From: Lentisphaerota bacterium
GTDB taxonomy: Bacteria; Verrucomicrobiota; Lentisphaeria; Oligosphaerales; JABHEG01
DNA: 64,000 nt
NCBI GenBank assembly: GCA_018676675.1
Contig: JABHEG010000133.1
Coordinates: 1 to 64,000, forward strand
Reading direction: 5' to 3'
Part shown: positions 45,660-55,074 of the stretch, one piece after another
How the letters are laid out: each line of letters opens with the position of its first letter
Numbering within the stretch: the stretch's first letter is position 1
Program-made: the position numbers and the translations under genes
Notes under the pieces: generated by a model
What the model was told of the DNA's origin: nothing
The model's database searches: none
Seen by the model: only the letters and a program-made list of their open reading frames with translations

Positions 45660-48600
45660 TCCTGTTCCCCCCACAGTCCCATCCTTTTCTGGCTGGCGAT
45701 GAAGCCGAGGTTTTCCAGGTACATGCGCTGCCGGTCGTTCCCGGCAAAGTTCCCTACTTTGGCCAGGCCGTCGCCGATGAGCTTGGCGTTGACCAGATCC
45801 CGGCTGCTGTAGGTGCTCGTGCCGAGATACACGTAGGCGAGGTGCCGGCCTTGATCGTCTTCGGTGACCGCATCGGCCAGCAGGCTGACCGTCTTGCCGT
45901 GTACCAGGGCTCGGTGTGCGGCCAGCGCTCGTTCTCGGAACGCGTGGCTGTCCGGGATGCCGGTTGAGCCAATGTAGTAGATATCTTCGACCTTCGTGCC
46001 CAGCCGGATTCTGAGACCGTGTGTGCCGATGATGTCGACAACCGTACCGCGCGTGGGCCGTGACACGGCGCCGCTGATCCCGGCAAGGACAGGGACGGCC
46101 CCGTACGTGCTCTCCGCAGGCGTCTCGAAGTCGATCGTCGTGATCTCCTTCTCCGGGTGGGGATTGCTCCATTCGCACCCCGGCAGGATCACGCCCTCAT
46201 GCATGGGGTTATCCCCCTGCCAGGCGATGAAGAGACCGTGCCGCTCCATGGCCTCCGCATAGCGCGTTGGCTCGGCCCACCAATCGATGACATGCTGCCC
46301 GGACTTGACCTCGAACAGGGCTTCCGTGTTGTCGGCGTAATGGATGCGGTACTGGAATGGGACCGGAGCTCCCCAGGCCATGGTGTGGAGGAAGAACAAC
46401 ACATCCGCTTTGCGGCCGACCGTGATCCCAGTGACCTTCTTCGGGCAATCCGTGTTGTTCGCCCTGCGGCTGTACAGCGTGATCGCGCCCTTTGGGGCAG
46501 GGAGGTGGAACGGGATGCCGGCAAACGTGCGTTTGCCCGTTGGCAGGTTGCGCATGTCGTTTTCGCCCTGGTTCGTCCAGCCGAGGAGTCCACTCTCTTT
46601 GTCATCTCGGTAGCCCCGGTTCGCGTGGGGGGCCAGGTCGATGGTGAAGAACTCGTAGCGTTTCAGGCGTTCCTTGCGTGCTCGGGTCGCATTCCCGTCC
46701 CCGGCGAGGGTGCACCCGAGGTTGGTCAACAGCAGCGCCCGCAGTCGTGTGACCGTGATCGCCAAAGCGGAAGGCACGTCGTCGAGGCGCAGCGTGCTCA
46801 GCACGACGCGACCTTTGCCGACCCCGATCTCCAGCAGGCCACCTGGTCGAGTCAGGCGTTCCGCGTTCGGTACGTCGGTCTCAATGAGCCAGTCAACGAT
46901 GCGCTCCTTCGCGGGGACGTTGTAAGCAGACCACCACCCGCCTTCGTGTTGTAGATCTCGCTTGTGTTTGCCCGTGGACCAGTAGAGCTCGTGATTCGAG
47001 ATGCCGGCGAGGAGGCCCACGTTGGTGCGGCGCAGACACATGAACTGGACCTCGCGCGGCTCCTTCTCCATCGGGTGGAACCGGAGAGCTCCTCCGGCGA
47101 GTTCGGCTAGGGACGTTGTCTCAGGTGTTGGCCGGTGCACGAAGACGGTCCCACCAGCTTCAGCAAACGCGCGGAGTTCGCGAACGCGGTCGGGCCCAAG
47201 CGCCGCGGCATCCACAATGCTCACGGCCGCGTCCTGCAGCGTATCTGTGGTCGAGAGCTTGAGGGGGGACAGCACGCGTTGCAGGCTACTCTCTGCATCG
47301 GCGAAGACAACCGCCTTCCCCGGCGTTCGGTACAGGTTGGGTTGGGCAACGTAGTTGAGAAGGTTCTGAAGCAGGCGAAAGGCCTGCGGGGCGGTCTGAG
47401 CTTTGCGGACCACCGGCATCTGGCACAACACGATGGTGCCGCTGCCGTCGTAGAGCTCCAACAGCGGGGTCTCGACCGGGCCGTCTACGGTACCCACATC
47501 GACCAGGGGTAGCCAATTCCCACGGATCGGCTTCCGGTAGTTCCCTGCCGCCACATCCATGCCATCAGCCCACCAGCGCAGGTCGTCATCGCCGAGTCCG
47601 TGCATGGCCGGGTGGTCACCGGCTCGCGCAAAGGCGATGGTGCTCAGTTCACGTTTGCTCCGGGTGAGTTTGACTGGGACAAAGTCGGGCGCTTCCCGCT
47701 GGGCGAGCACCAGCACGCGTCCGCCTCGCCGGACGAAGGCCGCCACCTTCTCTCGCCAGCCATCCTCCGGAGCATGACTCAGGGCGTCCACGGCGATGAG
47801 CAGAGCCCCAGTGTCGGGCGCATCAAGGCGGTGTGCAAGGGTGAAAGGCACCCCGAGAGCTGTGAGCGCTTCTGCACTCTCCCCGGCGGGGTCGAACACG
47901 GTCAGTGCGAGCTCCGCAGGCGGAACCAGACGTGGCGACGGATGGACCGCCCAGCGACGAGTGGCGGAGGCGACAGGGTTGCCGCCCTCGAGCAGCGTGA
48001 CTGCGAAGGGCACCCCCACCGGCTCGGAAACGACAGGCAGCTTGATCCGCAGCGTCTGGCGTCTGAGTTCGGCCGGTTTGAACCTCAGAGTTCTCCGGCC
48101 CAGACGCTTTCCGGCAAGGCTCCACTCCAGCGTGAGCCTTGCCCTTCTCGGCAGGTCATGGTGCAGGTTGACGTGTCGGACAACCGTGCGCCCGCTGAAG
48201 AACTGCGCGTCCTCTTCCTTGAGGACGATCGCCTGCGGCGGGATATCAGTCCTCAGATCCCCGTAGGTGTCGGTGAGCGCGAACTCCGCATCGCGCAGCC
48301 CGTTGCCGAGGAAGCGTACAGCATCGCCCCAGCCCTGGCGCCAGAACGCGCCGCCCTGGAATGGACGATCGCCGAGGAGAATGGAGCACCCCCAGGGCCG
48401 ATTGATATTGGCCGGCCAGTACGCTTCCCCGACGGTCAGCGGCTTCTCGCCCATAGTCACATCACCCATTGAATACTTGAACACGGTCTTGCCGTCGAGA
48501 GGGGGCCACCACGCCTGGTTCGGCATGGCTGGGCTCCGTGCCAGCTCAAGGGGGTAGTGAAGAGCGTGGTAGTTCCACTTGCCCATAAGGTCGCCGTCCG

Positions 48601-50755
48601 CTTCCCATTCCACCGGCCGCTTCATCGGGTCGGTCTGCGTCATCTCCTCGCAGACGCGCACTTGCCAGCGGTTGGCCATCGTGCGCACGGCCTCGCCCTG
48701 GTACGCCCATCCCCACATGTTCTCGTTGCCTGCACTCCAGAAAAGCACGGACGCGTGGTTCTTGTAGGCGTTGACCATCGCACACTCCGACTCAATGGCC
48801 GTCTCCCACCACGTCTTGCTGAAGCTGAACTTCTGCTGGCAGACGTGGCCGTTCTCGATTTTGAGCACCAGTCCGGTCTCATCTGCCATCTCACACACCT
48901 CGCGGGCCCCCACATGGTTGTGTGTCCGCGAGACCTGCGTGGCATAGCGGTTCATGCACAGCGTTTGCCAGTTCCAGATCGATTCAAAGCGTTTCGCAGG
49001 CTCCCAGTCCTTGCGTCGGCTGATGCCCGTGGCGCCGCGTCCCCACTGGCTGCGGAACTTCCAACGAACGCCGTTCAGCAGGAAAGACGTCCCGTCGACC
49101 ACGATGTCCCGAAAGCCGAAGCGCTGGATGTGACGTTCAGGGCGGCCGTCGATGGTCGTTTCAAGGACGTAGAGATGAGCGTTCCCCGGCCACCACAGCG
49201 TCGGGTTTCGCCAGCGCTTTGAGCATGCGAACTCCGCAACGCCGTTGGCGGGGATGCTCACACGCCTTGGGGCGAGTTCAAGTGCTTCCCTGCCACCATC
49301 CAAGACGCGTGGGCGCACTATGGCCTCCACAGGTGCAGGGCTGGAGTTGCGGAGTCTGTAGCGCAACTCAAGGCGCTTCCCCTTCACCTGGGTGACCACG
49401 TCTACGTCTTCGACGCGTACGGTTGGCCGTGTCTCGAGCCAAACAGGTCCCCGGATGCCCAGATTCGCTCGCATCGTGTACCCCGCCGGGCTGTCCATGT
49501 GGTCCTTGAAGATGATTTTCTCCCCCGCGGCCAGGCGCTCCTGGTTCTTGGATGAGTAAGCAATCCAGTCGCGCACGGCGACCTCAAGCGTGTTTGGGGC
49601 GTCCAGCCAGAGCGCATCGGTGACATCCAGTTCGAACGGTTCCGAACCGTATACGCGGAACCCAACCTGCTTGCCGTTGAGGACCACGCGCGTTTCGCAG
49701 AGCGTGTGGTCAAAGAACAAGACGTACCGTTCCCCACGCAGGAACTCCGGTGCTTCGAACGTCTTGCGGAACCAGGCGCAGTGTCCTTTCTTGTTCGAGA
49801 GCTCTTTGGGGACGTCCGTCGGCGCCCAGGTTGCGTCGGCGGGGGGTGTTTCGCCGGTGTCCGGGCCGGGGAACTGGTGTATCTGCCACTGGCCATTGAG
49901 CCCGAGGCGACGCCGCGGGCCGTTGCGGACATCGCGCACGCGGAACCGTGCAAGGCGGATCGCTTCGCAGTCGTCCGATGCGGATAGCTGAACCGTCAAC
50001 ACGTCCCGTGCGGTCTGACTCCCGGCGAACTCGAACGGGACAGACAGCTCTCCAAGCGCAGGTACGGCTACAGTTCGGGCAACGTTCAGCAGCGCGCGTC
50101 GTTCATAGTCGCGTGCCTCCGCGGTGACATGAACGTCACGTGTTGCCACGCCCGGGTTGTAGAGTGTCAGGGCTTCACGCACAAGGGTAGCCGTGTCGGC
50201 TTGCTCAGACCACGCGGCCCGGATCCAGTCCTTCTGCGGGGGAACGGTCGGCCTTTGCGGCAGGTCGATGGTGAGGCCCGCCGGCGCTTCGCCGGGCGTA
50301 TAAAGCTGCAGCTCCCCGAGCACGACCCACTGGCGGAATGTGGCGTAGACGGCGCGGAGAGTGTCGCCCGGGGCCAGCGTGACGTCTGCCCGACTTCGCA
50401 GCTCGCCCCAGTAATGCCCGTTGGGGCCGCGTTCAGGTTCCGTGTAGCTGCCCCAGGGGACGGGTGTGTCGTTGACGAAGAGCTTCACGGATCCGGTCGT
50501 GAACTCGTTAAGCATGTACGTACTGGGAATCACACCCCACGTTCTCAAACCGACTCGGAACGTCCCCGCATCCAGTCCGGTCCAGCGCAGTTGGTCGTAC
50601 TTCGAGCGGTTTCCCCGTACGCGAATGCCATCGTACCCCTTGCCGAACGCGTCGTGCACGATTTCGGGCTCAGTGATTTCGCCATTGCGGATCAGGATTG
50701 GTTCCGCTGCCTGAAGCCCAAGCCCCACGAATGCGATGAGATTGAGGAGTCGCAT
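45656..50755 (-). CDS. Giant GH2-like glycoside hydrolase with C-terminal SNase-fold domain
   Basis: The 1,699-residue product has a signal peptide (MRLLNLIAFVGLGLQAAEP) and a jelly-roll-like region to about 150. A GH2 sugar-binding domain (about 290-420; LGLNGQWQIHQFPG, WFRKTFEAPEF, LNGKQVGFRVYGSEPF) is followed by an Ig-like domain and a TIM barrel with the acid/base motif FWSAGNEN at about residue 678. Accessory beta domains and a glutamine-amidotransferase-like fold region (about 1050-1450) follow. The last 145 residues match the staphylococcal nuclease fold (YIGSTGIPDS, VSLLADAVTEDDQGRHLAYVY, LIGDGLAKVGN, RMGLWG), but the catalytic Asp/Thr/Glu positions are changed. The ATG at 50755 has AGAGGA nine bases upstream. 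It is coupled to the LamG gene. Confidence 0.85.
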   Translation of the reverse strand: MRLLNLIAFVGLGLQAAEPILIRNGEITEPEIVHDAFGKGYDGIRVRGNRSKYDQLRWTGLDAGTFRVGLRTWGVIPSTYMLNEFTTGSVKLFVNDTPVPWGSYTEPERGPNGHYWGELRSRADVTLAPGDTLRAVYATFRQWVVLGELQLYTPGEAPAGLTIDLPQRPTVPPQKDWIRAAWSEQADTATLVREALTLYNPGVATRDVHVTAEARDYERRALLNVARTVAVPALGELSVPFEFAGSQTARDVLTVQLSASDDCEAIRLARFRVRDVRNGPRRRLGLNGQWQIHQFPGPDTGETPPADATWAPTDVPKELSNKKGHCAWFRKTFEAPEFLRGERYVLFFDHTLCETRVVLNGKQVGFRVYGSEPFELDVTDALWLDAPNTLEVAVRDWIAYSSKNQERLAAGEKIIFKDHMDSPAGYTMRANLGIRGPVWLETRPTVRVEDVDVVTQVKGKRLELRYRLRNSSPAPVEAIVRPRVLDGGREALELAPRRVSIPANGVAEFACSKRWRNPTLWWPGNAHLYVLETTIDGRPERHIQRFGFRDIVVDGTSFLLNGVRWKFRSQWGRGATGISRRKDWEPAKRFESIWNWQTLCMNRYATQVSRTHNHVGAREVCEMADETGLVLKIENGHVCQQKFSFSKTWWETAIESECAMVNAYKNHASVLFWSAGNENMWGWAYQGEAVRTMANRWQVRVCEEMTQTDPMKRPVEWEADGDLMGKWNYHALHYPLELARSPAMPNQAWWPPLDGKTVFKYSMGDVTMGEKPLTVGEAYWPANINRPWGCSILLGDRPFQGGAFWRQGWGDAVRFLGNGLRDAEFALTDTYGDLRTDIPPQAIVLKEEDAQFFSGRTVVRHVNLHHDLPRRARLTLEWSLAGKRLGRRTLRFKPAELRRQTLRIKLPVVSEPVGVPFAVTLLEGGNPVASATRRWAVHPSPRLVPPAELALTVFDPAGESAEALTALGVPFTLAHRLDAPDTGALLIAVDALSHAPEDGWREKVAAFVRRGGRVLVLAQREAPDFVPVKLTRSKRELSTIAFARAGDHPAMHGLGDDDLRWWADGMDVAAGNYRKPIRGNWLPLVDVGTVDGPVETPLLELYDGSGTIVLCQMPVVRKAQTAPQAFRLLQNLLNYVAQPNLYRTPGKAVVFADAESSLQRVLSPLKLSTTDTLQDAAVSIVDAAALGPDRVRELRAFAEAGGTVFVHRPTPETTSLAELAGGALRFHPMEKEPREVQFMCLRRTNVGLLAGISNHELYWSTGKHKRDLQHEGGWWSAYNVPAKERIVDWLIETDVPNAERLTRPGGLLEIGVGKGRVVLSTLRLDDVPSALAITVTRLRALLLTNLGCTLAGDGNATRARKERLKRYEFFTIDLAPHANRGYRDDKESGLLGWTNQGENDMRNLPTGKRTFAGIPFHLPAPKGAITLYSRRANNTDCPKKVTGITVGRKADVLFFLHTMAWGAPVPFQYRIHYADNTEALFEVKSGQHVIDWWAEPTRYAEAMERHGLFIAWQGDNPMHEGVILPGCEWSNPHPEKEITTIDFETPAESTYGAVPVLAGISGAVSRPTRGTVVDIIGTHGLRIRLGTKVEDIYYIGSTGIPDSHAFRERALAAHRALVHGKTVSLLADAVTEDDQGRHLAYVYLGTSTYSSRDLVNAKLIGDGLAKVGNFAGNDRQRMYLENLGFIASQKRMGLWGEQE

Positions 50756-51108
50756 GGTCAGTGTTCCTCTTTGGTCCGCGGGCTGTGCTTGCCCCTGTTC
50801 CGTGCCCTTCGCTCTCGATCCGTGCCGTACATTACACGTGTTCCTGTGGATCACCCGTAGGAAAGGAGAGGTGTCTGCCGGCCATATCTGGGCGATGCGC
50901 TTGCTGCGGACCTGCCGGACAGCCCGACGCTCAGGACCGGCAGTCTCGGCGTGGACTGAGTTGTGCCTGGATCGCGAAGGTGCGGATTCGGGAGGCGGCA
51001 TTTGTTTCCCAGGTGCAGGGCGCTATCTTGCCGATCATCCAAGGTGAGGGGGACGGAGTCTCCCTTCAGGTCACCCCCCCAGTCGGGCATGTCAAAGGAA
51101 CTCAACAG
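50756..51108. other. 353-base divergent intergenic region, no gene seen
   Basis: This separates the GH2 gene (minus) from the zinc-ribbon lipoprotein gene (plus). The open frame that covers it on the plus strand is an upstream extension of the lipoprotein frame, with no ribosome site or protein-like sequence. Promoters for both genes should lie here. Confidence 0.4.
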
Positions 51109-51846
51109 ATGATCAGACGCATTCTCTCATCGGTGTCTATGGCAACCCTCGTCGCTTTGCTTGTGGGGTGCGCTGCAAAGGACCCGGGGAAAGAGACGGC
51201 CAGGTATGAGAAGGCCCTCGCACAGGCCAATTCCGCGGTGGCCGTCAATCAGCCATTTTCGGCACCATTGAAGGCGGTGATCGCGAAGGCCCAGGCTGCG
51301 AAGGAGAAGGCCCAGGCGATCACAGATGCTAAAGAAAAGGCGGGGGCCATCCGCGATGCCTCACAGATGCTCTCAGGTGGACTCTTCGCCCAGATCGAGG
51401 CACTGAAGAAGGACATTCAGGCGGTGAAGAGCCTCTCGGTCAAGCTCACGAGCGTGGGGACGGATCTGACCGATCTGGCGACGTCCGGGCAAATGGGGCA
51501 GCTGGCAGCGGAGGCCATCGCTGCGGCTGAGGCCGTGCTGCAGACGGGCGCAGCCACGCCCGACGCCGCCGCCGCCCTGCTGAAGGACGCCGCGACACGG
51601 ATCAGGGCTACGAAGAGCCAACTGGAAAAGCTCATCAACGCGACGAAGGCGAAGCAACCGGGCGTAACCGGGGGCGCCCGGCAGACCGTTCCCCCCAAGG
51701 TCCCGACCTCGACCGGCACAGCCGTCGCCCCGCGCTTGCCACCCAAGCCCCCTGCCGCTGCTGCCGAATGGAAATGCGCCTACTGCGGCGGCAAGAGCAA
51801 GTCGACTGTCACCAAGTGTGCCGGCTGCGGCGCTGCCAAGAAGTAG
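51109..51846 (+). CDS. Lipoprotein with helical Ala/Lys-rich region and C-terminal zinc ribbon
   Basis: The 245-residue product has a canonical lipoprotein signal (LVALLVGCAA, Cys near residue 21). A long Ala/Lys/Gln-rich helical or coiled-coil region follows (about 30-185). A Pro/Thr-rich linker (PPKVPTSTGTAVAPRLPPKP) leads to a C-terminal CxxC..CxxC zinc ribbon (WKCAYCGG..TKCAGCG). AAAGGA lies nine bases before the ATG. Zinc ribbons are rare on lipoproteins because their Cys pairs would face the periplasm. It is probably an envelope structural or scaffold protein; the function is not recognised. It is transcribed alone and ends near a strong hairpin. Confidence 0.75.
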   Translation: MIRRILSSVSMATLVALLVGCAAKDPGKETARYEKALAQANSAVAVNQPFSAPLKAVIAKAQAAKEKAQAITDAKEKAGAIRDASQMLSGGLFAQIEALKKDIQAVKSLSVKLTSVGTDLTDLATSGQMGQLAAEAIAAAEAVLQTGAATPDAAAALLKDAATRIRATKSQLEKLINATKAKQPGVTGGARQTVPPKVPTSTGTAVAPRLPPKPPAAAAEWKCAYCGGKSKSTVTKCAGCGAAKK

Positions 51847-51856
51847 AGCCAGCGGC

Positions 51857-51880
51857 GGCGGTCGGGAGTTTCCGGCCGCC
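51857..51880 (+). terminator. Hairpin after the zinc-ribbon lipoprotein gene
   Basis: GGCGGTCGGG (51857-51866) pairs with TCCGGCCGCC (51871-51880), including two G-T pairs, around a very short loop. No T tract follows, so termination is only possible, not shown. Confidence 0.35.
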
Positions 51881-52248
51881 ATCACTAGCGAAGAATGCCA
51901 CTGAGATAGGGGCTTTCGGACGCCGTGTATCAGTGCCGGAGGAACGCAATTCCGGCAAGGCCTACGTTGCTAACTACGAACGAGTTTCGTCACCAAAGAG
52001 ACAGCGTTTGTAGTGAGGTACGTAGTGAAACGGTGTGCCCTTTCGGGCGGTCGTGGGCAAGGGGAACGCCGCGATGCCGCCCCGCTTCGTAGCTGACCAC
52101 AGACACTGAGGGAACGGGTCAGGAGAATCAGCCCGCCTTGGCAGCGGCGTAGGCGGCCTCCGTCACGTCGGTGTCTTGCCTGCTAACAGCCCATCCCCTG
52201 CTCATCCTCCTATTCTGTGCTTCCCGACGTCCCGCGGGATTTAGCTTG
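51881..52248. other. Intergenic region with one very short protein-like frame
   Basis: A 25-codon minus-strand frame (52128-52205) ends DTDVTEAAYAAAKAG before TGA and may be a gene stub. AGGAGG abuts its ATG too closely for a normal start. Nothing else recognisable is present between the lipoprotein gene and the next coding sequence. Confidence 0.3.
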
Positions 52249-52800
52249 TCAGCTACGACCCGGAGCGGAAGGGGATAATGGTCTTACCTTGATGCCCTCA
52301 GCGTCGCACCGAAGTCGGTAGAGCATCTGGACGAATGCGTGCTCGTTTGAGTCATCAAACGTTTCCAGACGGCGTTTCCCGAATCGTTTGTCGAGGGTGG
52401 CGAAGCCGCGGATGATCGGGTTACTGGACTTGATGGCGTTCTCGATGGACAGGTTGAGCAAGTCAAAGAGCGCTTTGTTCACATCCCACATGGCGAACAC
52501 CCCGTCTCCATGGACGTTGTCCTTTGCCTCATCCCAGGCATCCGCATAGCCGGCGCGCTGCTCAGGATCGGTGAAATCTGAACACCCGGCCTCGGCGCGA
52601 AGGCGCTCCGCTTCGCGCCAATGGGCGACCATGTAGGACAGGGATCCCATACTCCACGCCTGCACGCCATCCACGGTTATCCACGCTTCACCTTCTGAAT
52701 CATGGCTGCCGCGGTATCGCGTGTTCCATACTTTGACGCGTCCCTTCAGTGAGGCAGCGAAGCTCGATTCAACCCGCTTCTTTAGTTGGCTCCATCTCAT
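52249..52800 (-). CDS. Conserved hypothetical protein (SF0329-like)
   Basis: The 183-residue protein opens MRWSQLKKRVESSFAASLKG and continues with RVKVWNTRYRGSHDSEGEAW and ITVDG, a pattern I associate with the small SF0329 family of uncharacterised cytosolic proteins. The C-terminal half is helical (..DVNKALFDLLNLSIENAIKS.., ..IIRGFATLDKRFGKRRL..). There are no signal peptide, membrane segments or catalytic motifs. An AAGGAAG upstream is at a long spacing. The gene stands alone, 116 bases upstream of the convergence-free archaemetzincin gene end. No function is proposed. Confidence 0.65.
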   Translation of the reverse strand: MRWSQLKKRVESSFAASLKGRVKVWNTRYRGSHDSEGEAWITVDGVQAWSMGSLSYMVAHWREAERLRAEAGCSDFTDPEQRAGYADAWDEAKDNVHGDGVFAMWDVNKALFDLLNLSIENAIKSSNPIIRGFATLDKRFGKRRLETFDDSNEHAFVQMLYRLRCDAEGIKVRPLSPSAPGRS

Positions 52801-52916
52801 CCGGACTGCTTCTTCCTTTCAGCCGTCGGTTCGTGTTCGGTGGGATGACGGATGTCGGTCGGCATGCTTCCGGTTTGGTCGCTCTGCCATCCCTGCCGGT
52901 AACTCAGGAACACGCC

Positions 52917-53825
52917 TCACCGTTCGAGCTTCCGGATGGATGTCTCGAAGAACACCCGTTCCTCCTCGAAGCCGTTTGTCCTGCAGAACTCCGCGAGCCG
53001 TCTGTATCGTGTGACGGGGTCCGTTCGGGTAGCCCAGCACACTTTGGCAGTACACTCGGGGCAGAGGTACACGGGCTGTCGATCGGATTCTTCTCGGTGG
53101 TTGCTCCCGCACATGCAGCATTCGTAAGCTGTGCAGTGGTACATGGAGAACATGTGGCTGGTCTCGTGCACGGCGGTCTTGATTGTGCGCATGAGGCACA
53201 GATTGTAGCTTTCTTTGCTCCTTTCCGGATCACCGTTTCGGTAGATGGACCAGACTCCGACGCGTTCACGGATGGAAGCCTGGCCAAACACGAAGTTCCA
53301 CCCTTTGCCCGGCCAGAGATCTGACGCGGTTAGAGCGAGCATGGCCGCAGCGTCCTTTGGTAGCCTTGGTTTGAGGACCCTGTCGAGGACATAGGTAGTC
53401 AGTATTTGCTTGTCTCCCCATGTCGGGTGGACACGCCGGGCGGCAGGGGGGATAGCCGAGAGGGGGATGGGGGCGTTCGTCTTCACCTTCAGGCTGAAGT
53501 AGTGCTCCATGTACTCGGCCGTCAGGTTCACTATTCTCCGCTGAGTTTTCGAGAACGTCCCGATCGGTTGGATGTAGAGGGTCGTGCGTTTCCCCCGTGG
53601 CGTGATCGGCCGGCTTTTCACGTACTGTTTGAACGTCTGCCCAGGCTCATCGTGATGCGCTAACCAGTCGCCCGGGCCTGGCTTGCTGATCTTCTGATGT
53701 AACGGGCGTAACGTCTCAACGGCACGCTTGAGCCGCACGGCTCTGCTCATCCCCTTCTGAGGCGACTCGGCCATGGTGGCACCGCCGGCCACAAGTAATG
53801 TCATTGCTGCCGCGAACCGTCTCAT
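52917..53825 (-). CDS. Secreted archaemetzincin family metalloprotease
   Basis: The 302-residue protein has a short signal peptide (MRRFAAAMTLLVAGGATMA). It carries the archaemetzincin zinc signature HETSHMFSMYHC near residues 218-229, followed by YECCMCGSN and, further on, LCPEC. The Cys residues form the structural zinc site that defines the family. The preceding ..LALTASDLWPGKGWNFVFGQAS.. and ..RVGVWSIYR.. segments match the core beta-sheet. Family members are aminopeptidase-like zinc proteases, typically cytoplasmic, so a secreted form is notable. AAGG lies seven bases before the ATG. It is divergent from an oxidoreductase operon. Substrates unknown. Confidence 0.88.
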   Translation of the reverse strand: MRRFAAAMTLLVAGGATMAESPQKGMSRAVRLKRAVETLRPLHQKISKPGPGDWLAHHDEPGQTFKQYVKSRPITPRGKRTTLYIQPIGTFSKTQRRIVNLTAEYMEHYFSLKVKTNAPIPLSAIPPAARRVHPTWGDKQILTTYVLDRVLKPRLPKDAAAMLALTASDLWPGKGWNFVFGQASIRERVGVWSIYRNGDPERSKESYNLCLMRTIKTAVHETSHMFSMYHCTAYECCMCGSNHREESDRQPVYLCPECTAKVCWATRTDPVTRYRRLAEFCRTNGFEEERVFFETSIRKLER

Positions 53826-54033
53826 ATATCGACCTTGGTGTACGCCCGGGATTCAGGGGGTGTCGGAACGCCCTGTCAGTCTGTGCGGAACGCCGTCACC
53901 TCGTTCCATCCCGCATCTGTGTCTCTGCAACTTTGGGGCGACACCTTTACTGTCCGCCCCCTTGGCCTACAGTTCCGCTAACATGCTCTCACGTCCGCGG
54001 AAGACCAATTCCGTCATGAGGAGGATTCTGTCC

Positions 54034-55074
54034 ATGGCTGAGACACTGCGCGTGGCGTTGGCGGGAGCCGGCAAGGCCGGGAGCCTGTTGGCGCGAGCAT
54101 TCCATCATCACCCTCGGGCCGCTGTCACCCGGATCTGTTCAGGCAGCGATGCCAGTGCACGGGTGTTGGCTGGGGAGCTTGGGGTGCATGATTTTGGGAG
54201 CATGTACAGCGACGTTGCGGCGGACCCTGCTGTCGATGCGGTTGTTGTGGCTTCCCCAAACGCCTTTCACTGCGAGCAGACCGTGTCCGCACTTCGGGCC
54301 GGAAAGCATGTGTACTGCGAGAAGCCGATGGCAAATTCGGTTGCCGAAGCCGAGACGATGCTTGCGGCGGCGAGCGAGTCGGGACGCACGCTGATGCTCG
54401 GGTTCACGGAGCGCTTCAACCAACCTGTCCTCGAGGCAAAGTCGAGGATCGAACAGGGCGAAATCGGCCAACCGGTTATGCTCCTGGCCCGAAGGTGTCA
54501 CCCGAAGTTCATTGTGCGTGGGCGGAGTTGGCTCAATGATCGGGAGACGGGGGGGGTAATCAACTATGTAGGGACTCACAATCTGGATCTGGTGTGCTGG
54601 TTGCTGGATAGCCAGCCTGAGCGAATATACGCAGAGACGGGTCGGTTGGTGCTTCCTCCTGAGCAGGAATTCACAGATTCGGCGGTTATGACACTCCGGT
54701 TCCGCAACGGAGCCATCGCGACACTCTACGAGAGCTTCGGTTATCCGGATCCGTACCCCGCGGGTTGTGACCGCAGTCTGGAAATTCTGGGGACAAAAGG
54801 GGCTATGACCATCGACCTGATGCGGCAGCCGCTGAGTGTGTTCAGCCCGACCGGGACCTCGGTTGGCGATGCTGTGACATGGCCTTGGTCAGCCGGGCCG
54901 CCCGAGGGGGCTGTAGCTGCGATTGTCGACCACTTCGTCGAGGCCGTTCTCGACTCGAAGCCGGTCCTGACCTCAGGGGCTGCGGGGATGCAGGCCATGG
55001 TACTGGCCACCGCTGCCAGCCGCGCCGGTGCCACGGGTGAGGTGCAAGTCCTTGGGGGAAGGAGAGGCCCGTGA
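54034..55074 (+). CDS. Gfo/Idh/MocA family oxidoreductase
   Basis: This 346-residue protein has a clear Rossmann motif GAGKAGSLLA near residue 10, HVYCEKPMAN near 88, and NYVGTHNLDLVCW near 175 carrying the likely active-site His. The ATG at 54034 has GAGGAGG nine bases upstream; ATG 54016 is in frame but unsupported. The last codons overlap the next gene (GTGA), so it is translationally coupled to the M14-toroid fusion. The pairing suggests that the sugar product released by the partner's C-terminal domain is oxidised by this enzyme, which is inference. Confidence 0.88.
   Translation: MAETLRVALAGAGKAGSLLARAFHHHPRAAVTRICSGSDASARVLAGELGVHDFGSMYSDVAADPAVDAVVVASPNAFHCEQTVSALRAGKHVYCEKPMANSVAEAETMLAAASESGRTLMLGFTERFNQPVLEAKSRIEQGEIGQPVMLLARRCHPKFIVRGRSWLNDRETGGVINYVGTHNLDLVCWLLDSQPERIYAETGRLVLPPEQEFTDSAVMTLRFRNGAIATLYESFGYPDPYPAGCDRSLEILGTKGAMTIDLMRQPLSVFSPTGTSVGDAVTWPWSAGPPEGAVAAIVDHFVEAVLDSKPVLTSGAAGMQAMVLATAASRAGATGEVQVLGGRRGP

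Noticed and set aside
45656..46178. Separate thermonuclease gene at the end of the GH2 frame
   Set aside because: The SNase-like region is in the same uninterrupted frame as the GH2 enzyme, with no ribosome site of its own visible.
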